Of a stretch of DNA of 10,395 nucleotides, positions 6,975 through 10,395 are shown piece by piece; the first letter of the stretch is position 1, and each line of letters opens with the position of its first letter. The notes under the pieces are model-generated. The model did not search any database. It saw only the letters and a program-made list of their open reading frames with translations, and had not been told where the DNA came from. Location: contig CAMPIO010000113.1 of NCBI GenBank assembly GCA_946886405.1, forward strand, positions 1 through 10,395, given 5' to 3'. Origin of the DNA: an uncultured Pseudoxanthomonas sp. Its GTDB lineage: Bacteria > Pseudomonadota > Gammaproteobacteria > Xanthomonadales > Xanthomonadaceae. The translations under genes were made by a program, and so were the position numbers.

Positions 6975-7328
6975 CTAGCCGGGGGTACCGAAACGTCCCA
7001 ACGGTGCACCCGCCAGCAGGTGCAGGTGGATGTGGAACACGGTCTGCCCGGCGTCTTCGCGGCAGTTCATGACGATCCGGTAGCCGTCCTGCGCGAAGCC
7101 TTCGCTGCGTGCGTAATCTGCAGCCGCCAGCGCGAGCTTGCCGATCAGGTGCGCCTGCTCCGGGCGCACGTCGTCCAGCGTCGGAATCGCCTCGTTCTTC
7201 GGAATGAAGAGCACGTGCACCGGCGCCTGCGGCCCGATGTCCTTGAAACCCAGCACCTCGTCGTCTTCATAGACGATGGTCGCCGGAATCTCGCGGCGGA
7301 TGATCTTGGCGAAGATGGTGTCGGTCAT
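6975..7328 (-). CDS. hinT: HIT family protein, HinT-type purine nucleoside phosphoramidase
   Basis: A complete 117-residue HIT-superfamily protein, the length of bacterial HinT. HinT proteins hydrolyse adenosine and guanosine phosphoramidates and aminoacyl-adenylates in the cytoplasm (family knowledge). The start TDTIFAKIIRREIPATIVYEDD is typical of the branch, as are FKDIGPQAPVHVLFIPK (28-44) and the active-site triad HIHLHLL (99-105). His101 is the expected nucleophile. Asn88, in IVMNC, is also in the expected place. The ATG has GGAG about 12 bases upstream. It lies 26 bp after recR on the same strand and ends 31 bp before the bidirectional terminator, so it is probably the last gene of the dnaX unit. 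HIT proteins vary in substrate, so the family call is firmer than the exact reaction. Confidence 0.92.
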   Translation of the reverse strand: MTDTIFAKIIRREIPATIVYEDDEVLGFKDIGPQAPVHVLFIPKNEAIPTLDDVRPEQAHLIGKLALAAADYARSEGFAQDGYRIVMNCREDAGQTVFHIHLHLLAGAPLGRFGTPG

Positions 7329-7354
7329 GGCGGTTCGGATCTCCGTGCGTGAAG

Positions 7355-7951
7355 TCAGGTCATCTCGCTGCGGCCGCCGAACGCATGCGCCAGCGTGCCG
7401 CGATCGACGTATTCCAGCTCGCCGCCCAGCGGCACGCCATGGGCGAGCCGGCTGGGTCGCACGCCCTGCTGCCGCGCCAACTGCGCGAGGTAATGAGCGG
7501 TCGCCTCGCCCTCCACCGTCGGGTTGGTGGCGATGATCAGTTCGGTCACTTCGCCCTGGGCCAGGCGTGCCGACAGCGCATCCAGACCCAGTTCGCGCGG
7601 CCCCACCCCATCCAGCGGCGACAGCCGCCCATGCAGCACGAAGTACACGCCGCGGTACCCGGTGGCCTGTTCGATCGCCAGGCGGTCGGATGGCGATTCC
7701 ACGATGCAGAGCTGGTGGCGGTCGCGGCTGCCGCTCGCGCAGAGCGAGCAGATCGCCCCCTCGGTGAAGTCGCGGCAGTGCTCGCAATGGCCGATATGGT
7801 CCAGCGCTTCGGACAGCACGCCCGCCAAGCGCTTGCCACCGTCCCGTTCGCGATCGAGCAGGTGGTACGCCATGCGCTGCGCGGTCTTTTGCCCGACACC
7901 GGGCAGGACGCGCAACGCTTCGATGAGCTGTTCGAGCAGCGGACTGGACAT
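7355..7951 (-). CDS. recR: Recombination mediator protein RecR
   Basis: A complete 198-residue RecR. With RecO (and RecF) it helps load RecA on single-stranded DNA coated with SSB during gap repair. Domains in order: a helix-hairpin-helix (about 13-28, [16 protein letters not shown]), a four-cysteine zinc site (Cys56, Cys59, Cys68, Cys71), a TOPRIM domain (about 80-173, with IVESPSD at 83-88 and [10 protein letters not shown] at 143-152) and the C-terminal segment [15 protein letters not shown] (169-183) ending in the usual short tail. Length and motifs are canonical. The ATG at 7951 follows a 53-bp gap after ybaB that is filled by a large hairpin (7961-7996). The only ribosome-site-like bases (GGAA, 7957-7960) directly adjoin that hairpin, so access by ribosomes may depend on its folding (inference). 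Confidence 0.97.
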   Translation of the reverse strand: MSSPLLEQLIEALRVLPGVGQKTAQRMAYHLLDRERDGGKRLAGVLSEALDHIGHCEHCRDFTEGAICSLCASGSRDRHQLCIVESPSDRLAIEQATGYRGVYFVLHGRLSPLDGVGPRELGLDALSARLAQGEVTELIIATNPTVEGEATAHYLAQLARQQGVRPSRLAHGVPLGGELEYVDRGTLAHAFGGRSEMT

Positions 7952-7960
7952 GGTCGTTCC

Positions 7961-7996
7961 GGGACCGTCGGCGGAACGCCGCCGTCATCCGGTCCC
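7961..7996 (-). other. Two-tier hairpin in the ybaB-recR gap, immediately before the recR start
   Basis: The outer stem is GGGACCG (7961-7967) with CGGTCCC (7990-7996), 7 bp. The inner stem is CGGCGG (7969-7974) with CCGCCG (7979-7984), 6 bp, closed by the tetraloop AACG (CGTT on the transcript strand). A small asymmetric internal loop separates them. It fills most of the 53-bp gap and ends 9 nt before the recR ATG. No T-tract follows on the minus strand, so it is not an intrinsic terminator. Control of recR translation or mRNA processing is possible (inference). Confidence 0.6.
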
Positions 7997-8004
7997 TACG
8001 GGAA

Positions 8005-8325
8005 TCAGAACGGCAGCTTCATGCCCGGCGGCAGCGGCATGCCGGACGTGGCAGCGCCCATGCGCGTCTTCGACTCGGCATCGACCTTGTTGGACGCGTC
8101 GTTGAACGCAGCGGCGATCAGGTCTTCCAGCATCTCGGCATCGGACAGCAGTGAAGGATCGATGCGGACCTTGCGGCACTCCTTGGCGCCGGTCATCGTC
8201 ACGCTGACCATGCCGCCACCAGCGTTGCCGGTGACTTCCAGCTTGGCGAGTTCTTCCTGGGCGCGCTGCAGGTTCTCCTGCATCTTCTGCGCCTGCTGCA
8301 TCAGTTGGGCGATGTTTCCACGCAT
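8005..8325 (-). CDS. ybaB: YbaB/EbfC family nucleoid-associated protein
   Basis: A 106-residue YbaB/EbfC protein, a small DNA-binding nucleoid-associated dimer. The N-terminal helix is rich in Gln and Met ([19 protein letters not shown]), followed by the beta-strand region with [19 protein letters not shown] and the conserved VRIDPSLL and [10 protein letters not shown] helices, ending in a proline/glycine/methionine tail ([11 protein letters not shown]). The start is the ATG at 8325. An in-frame ATG at 8379 adds 18 residues that overlap dnaX and do not fit the family, while RGNIAQLM is a standard YbaB beginning. A weak purine run, AAGAG (8338-8342), lies upstream inside the end of dnaX. The gap to the dnaX stop is 7 bp. 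The dnaX-ybaB-recR order is widely conserved. Confidence 0.95.
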   Translation of the reverse strand: MRGNIAQLMQQAQKMQENLQRAQEELAKLEVTGNAGGGMVSVTMTGAKECRKVRIDPSLLSDAEMLEDLIAAAFNDASNKVDAESKTRMGAATSGMPLPPGMKLPF

Positions 8326-8332
8326 ATCGTGA

Positions 8333-10093
8333 TCACTCTTCGTAAGGACGGATGGAGTCCGGCACGAGTCTGGCGCCATGCTGCTGCATCAGCTGCCGTA
8401 CGTCCGGATGGTTCATGAAGGTTTCTTCGGCGACGTTCTGGCGCTCGTCGCGCTGCCGGTGGCTGCGCTGCTTCAGCGTCTCGCCGTCCGGTGCCGCCGC
8501 CGCGAATGCCAGCCGCGGCGCCACGCCGTAGCGGCTGGCGATCGCCTCGCCAAGTTCGCCCAGCGTGCGCTCCGAACGCAGATAATCGAAGCCGCTGTCC
8601 AGCGCGAGGGTCAGCGTGCCGTTCGCGTAGCCGGCGAAGGCGACGTTGTCGACCAGCTGCTTGCCGACCCCCTTGAGACCGCAAGTACCTGCGAAATGCA
8701 GCCAGGTTTCCGCGTCGATGATGCCGATGCCTGCGGGCATCGTCGAGGCGACAGATGGCGGCGGAACGACGGGGGTCACCGCAGCCACAGGCGCCGTTTC
8801 CGCCGGACGCCAAGGCGGCACGTCATCGAGGGTCGGGGCCGCAGGTCGCGAGGGCACCGGACGCTCTTCGCGCGCCATCTGCTGCGGCGGCATCACCGGT
8901 TCCGGCGCCGAGGCCGCACGCACGTGAGGCGCAGGGCCGGCCGAGGGTGTGGAAGCAGCCGGTGGGGACGCCGTTGTCGACGGCGTACGCGCCTCGCCCC
9001 GCATCTCGCCCGCCTGCGCCGGTCGGAAGGCCAGCATGCGCAGCACGCTCATCTCGAAGCCCGCGCGCCCACTCGGCGCCAGGTGCAGGTCGCGACGACC
9101 GTTGAGGGCCATCTGGTACCACAGCTGGACGACCTCGGGACGCAGCTGTCCCGAGAAGGCATCCACATCGACACCCTCCGCGTCCACGCTCGCCGATGGC
9201 ACCAGTTGGCGTACCTGGATGCGATGCAGCGCTTCCGCCACCGCGTCCAGCACGCCGGCCCAGTCCGGCGAGAACTCTGCCAGGCGCGCCACGACCTGCA
9301 GCAGTTCGTCGCCGTCACCTTGCGCAAGGGCCGCGAGCATCGCGCTGACCTGGGTGCGATCCACCGTGCCGAGCATGGTACGCACGCCCTCGTCGCGCAG
9401 CGCACCACCGGCATAGGCGATGGCCTGGTCGAGCAGCGACAGTCCGTCGCGCAGCGAGCCGTCGGCGGCACGTGCGAGCTGGACAATGGCGGTCGCATCG
9501 GCCTCGATCGCTTCGGCCTCCAGGATCTTGGTCATCTGGCCGCGGATCTGCGCTTCGTCCAGGCGCTTGAGATTGAACTGCAGGCAACGCGACAGCACGG
9601 TAACCGGCAACTTCTGAGGGTCGGTGGTGGCCAGCAGGAACTTCACGTGCTCCGGCGGCTCCTCCAGCGTCTTCAGCAGCGCATTGAACGCCGCCTTCGA
9701 CAGCATGTGGACTTCGTCGATCAGGTAGACCTTGAACTTGCCCCGCGACGGCATGTACTGCGCGTTCTCGATCACCTCGCGCACGTCGTCCACGCCGGTG
9801 TTCGAGGCGGCATCGATCTCCAGCAGGTCGATGTAGCGGCCGGCATCGATGTCGAGGCAGGCCCGGCACTCGCCGCAGGGATCGGCACTGGTGCCCTTCT
9901 CGCAGTTCAGCGATTTGGCGAAGATGCGGGCGATCGTGGTCTTGCCCACGCCGCGTGTGCCGGTGAACAGGAAGGCGTGGTGAACGCGGCCGCTGTCCAG
10001 CGCATTGGTCAGCGCGCGGACCACGTGTTCCTGGCCCACCAACTCGGCGAAACGCTTGGGACGCCACTTGCGGGCGAGGACGAGATAGGACAT
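8333..10093 (-). CDS. dnaX: DNA polymerase III subunit tau/gamma
   Basis: A 586-residue DnaX, the ATPase motor of the clamp loader; tau also links the polymerase cores and the DnaB helicase. The AAA+ region has Walker A GTRGVGKT (45-52, Lys51), zinc cysteines 64, 73, 76 and 79 as in E. coli, Walker B YLIDEVHM (123-130), sensor 1 LLATTDPQK (153-161) and SRC with the probable arginine finger Arg169. The collar domain runs to about 357, followed by a Pro/Ala/Ser-rich linker (about 358-456) and the tau-specific C-terminal domain (457-586), which ends SIRPYEE. I find no A-rich slippery run in the linker, so gamma is not obviously made by frameshifting. The frame is open upstream to 10216, but those 41 residues are not DnaX-like; [12 protein letters not shown] is the standard start. 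No clear Shine-Dalgarno precedes the ATG. Confidence 0.97.
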   Translation of the reverse strand: MSYLVLARKWRPKRFAELVGQEHVVRALTNALDSGRVHHAFLFTGTRGVGKTTIARIFAKSLNCEKGTSADPCGECRACLDIDAGRYIDLLEIDAASNTGVDDVREVIENAQYMPSRGKFKVYLIDEVHMLSKAAFNALLKTLEEPPEHVKFLLATTDPQKLPVTVLSRCLQFNLKRLDEAQIRGQMTKILEAEAIEADATAIVQLARAADGSLRDGLSLLDQAIAYAGGALRDEGVRTMLGTVDRTQVSAMLAALAQGDGDELLQVVARLAEFSPDWAGVLDAVAEALHRIQVRQLVPSASVDAEGVDVDAFSGQLRPEVVQLWYQMALNGRRDLHLAPSGRAGFEMSVLRMLAFRPAQAGEMRGEARTPSTTASPPAASTPSAGPAPHVRAASAPEPVMPPQQMAREERPVPSRPAAPTLDDVPPWRPAETAPVAAVTPVVPPPSVASTMPAGIGIIDAETWLHFAGTCGLKGVGKQLVDNVAFAGYANGTLTLALDSGFDYLRSERTLGELGEAIASRYGVAPRLAFAAAAPDGETLKQRSHRQRDERQNVAEETFMNHPDVRQLMQQHGARLVPDSIRPYEE

Positions 10094-10099
10094 GCCGAC

Positions 10100-10105
10100 A
10101 TTGTG
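10100..10105 (-). promoter_or_regulatory. Possible -10 element placing the dnaX transcript start at its ATG
   Basis: On the minus strand CACAAT (10105 to 10100) matches TATAAT at 4 of 6 positions, including the key A at position 2 and the final T, and ends 6 bases before the dnaX ATG. A transcript starting 6-7 bases downstream would begin at or next to the ATG and be leaderless. I see no good -35 hexamer 16-18 bp upstream, so this is tentative. The rest of the 132-bp gap (10094-10225) holds the oppositely directed tRNA promoter. Confidence 0.25.
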
Positions 10106-10155
10106 CCACGCCCCGCCAGCCGCCCCTGCGCTCCGCGACCATCCGGCGGTTTCGC

Positions 10156-10185
10156 TTGTGGCGCGCCCCCTGCGAAGGCTAGAAT
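10156..10185 (+). promoter_or_regulatory. Probable sigma-70 promoter of tRNA-Ser and ffs
   Basis: The -10 hexamer TAGAAT (10180-10185) matches the consensus at 5 of 6 positions. TTGTGG (10156-10161), 18 bp upstream, is the -35 candidate, with TTG conserved. The stretch after the -10, TCACGCCCC, is GC-rich as in stringently controlled stable-RNA promoters (known pattern, inferred here). The predicted start near 10192 leaves a leader of about 34 nt before the tRNA. Confidence 0.55.
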
Positions 10186-10225
10186 TCACGCCCCTGAAAG
10201 CAGCCCTTGGCCGCATTCAGGTCCC

Positions 10226-10318
10226 GGAGAGGTGTCCGAGTGGTTGAAGGAGCACGCCTGGAAAGTGTGTAAGCGTCTAAACCGCGCTTCGGGGGTTCGA
10301 ATCCCCCTCTCTCCGCCA
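10226..10318 (+). tRNA. tRNA-Ser (anticodon GGA)
   Basis: A complete 93-nt serine tRNA with CCA encoded. The acceptor arm GGAGAGG (10226-10232) pairs with TCTCTCC (10308-10314), the last pair being G-T. The discriminator is G10315, followed by CCA (10316-10318). The anticodon stem CACGC/GTGTG encloses CTGGAAA, giving anticodon GGA at 10260-10262, which reads UCC and UCU. A long variable arm with AAGCG paired to CGCTT is the class II feature of tRNA-Ser. The T arm is GGGGG-TTCGAAT-CCCCC. It is transcribed away from dnaX, with ffs starting about 14 nt downstream. Confidence 0.97.
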
Positions 10319-10332
10319 GTTCTGCAATCCAT

Positions 10333-10395
10333 GGTGGCCTCGTCGGCCCCTCGCGACGCTAGGTCGAAAATCCCGCCAGGGCCGGAAGGCAGCAA
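10333..10395 (+). ncRNA. ffs: 4.5S / signal recognition particle RNA, 5' part (cut by window end)
   Basis: The segment aligns by eye with E. coli 4.5S RNA: a GC-rich start, then CTCGCGACGCTA in place of CCCGCAACGCTA, and the highly conserved domain IV tip CCAGGGCCGGAAGGCAGCA (10376-10394) with the GGAA tetraloop at 10384-10387, closed by CC/GG. This tip binds Ffh, forming the particle that targets membrane proteins co-translationally. The 3' half is missing because the window ends. The start at 10333 is estimated by alignment and may be off by a few bases. No separate promoter or terminator is visible in the 14 nt after tRNA-Ser, so the two are probably co-transcribed and cut apart. Confidence 0.9.

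Noticed and set aside
8326..8379. An upstream ATG for ybaB, adding 18 residues
   Set aside because: The added residues overlap the end of dnaX and do not resemble YbaB, whose usual start is the one at 8325.
10094..10216. A 41-residue N-terminal extension of DnaX
   Set aside because: It is not DnaX-like and overlaps the tRNA promoter; DnaX proteins normally begin at [12 protein letters not shown].
10186..10395. A minus-strand open frame (69 codons) with a GERGIRTPEARF-like sequence
   Set aside because: It is the reverse translation of tRNA-Ser and the start of ffs. Such peptides are a known source of false hypothetical proteins in databases.
1..10395. CRISPR arrays, insertion sequences, att sites at the tRNA, toxin-antitoxin pairs, defence genes
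   Set aside because: I looked for spaced repeats, transposase or integrase motifs and a repeated tRNA 3' end and saw none. The tRNA-Ser is intact and followed by ffs, not an integrase.

Overview
The window looks like a chromosomal housekeeping segment from a GC-rich gammaproteobacterium, most likely of the family Xanthomonadaceae (Lysobacter, Pseudoxanthomonas, Luteimonas or Xanthomonas type). This rests on the high GC content, the YceF-type Maf protein, the dnaX-ybaB-recR order, the moxR/DUF58/tgpA set and the Slp-family lipoprotein. Genus assignment is inference. Coding density is very high, no stretch over 300 bases lacks a gene, and I see no mobile element, CRISPR array, phage gene or sign of recent transfer.

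Layout from left to right: (1) 1-627, plus strand: the last codons of an unidentified gene, overlapping by ATGA a yceF-type Maf nucleotide pyrophosphatase. (2) 638-2479, minus strand: a membrane glycosyltransferase of the GT39/ArnT type with an extra C-terminal beta-sandwich-like domain, tail to tail with maf across a hairpin that holds both stop codons. (3) 2524-6896, plus strand: a tight four-gene unit of MoxR ATPase, DUF58 protein, TgpA-type membrane transglutaminase and Slp-family outer-membrane lipoprotein. (4) 6916-6944: one strong bidirectional intrinsic terminator. (5) 10093 down to 6975, minus strand: a second four-gene unit of dnaX, ybaB, recR and a HinT-type HIT protein, running into the same terminator. 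(6) 10226-10395, plus strand: tRNA-Ser(GGA), then the 5' part of the 4.5S/SRP RNA gene (ffs), cut by the window end. Both are divergent from dnaX and probably share one promoter.

The minus-strand unit serves replication and repair: the clamp-loader tau subunit, a nucleoid-associated protein, the RecFOR-pathway RecR, and a purine nucleotide hydrolase. The plus-strand unit is an envelope module. The MoxR/DUF58 pair is a AAA+ chaperone-like ATPase with its membrane partner, TgpA carries a complete Cys-His-Asp triad in a predicted periplasmic domain, and the lipoprotein may be a partner or substrate (inference).

I found no clearly new system. The points most worth checking are the lipoprotein attached to the MoxR/DUF58/TgpA unit and its aromatic tail, the GT39 fusion with an internal 15-bp tandem duplication, the large hairpin just before recR, a possibly leaderless dnaX, and the tRNA-Ser/ffs/dnaX-ybaB-recR neighbourhood, which resembles that of Bacillus.
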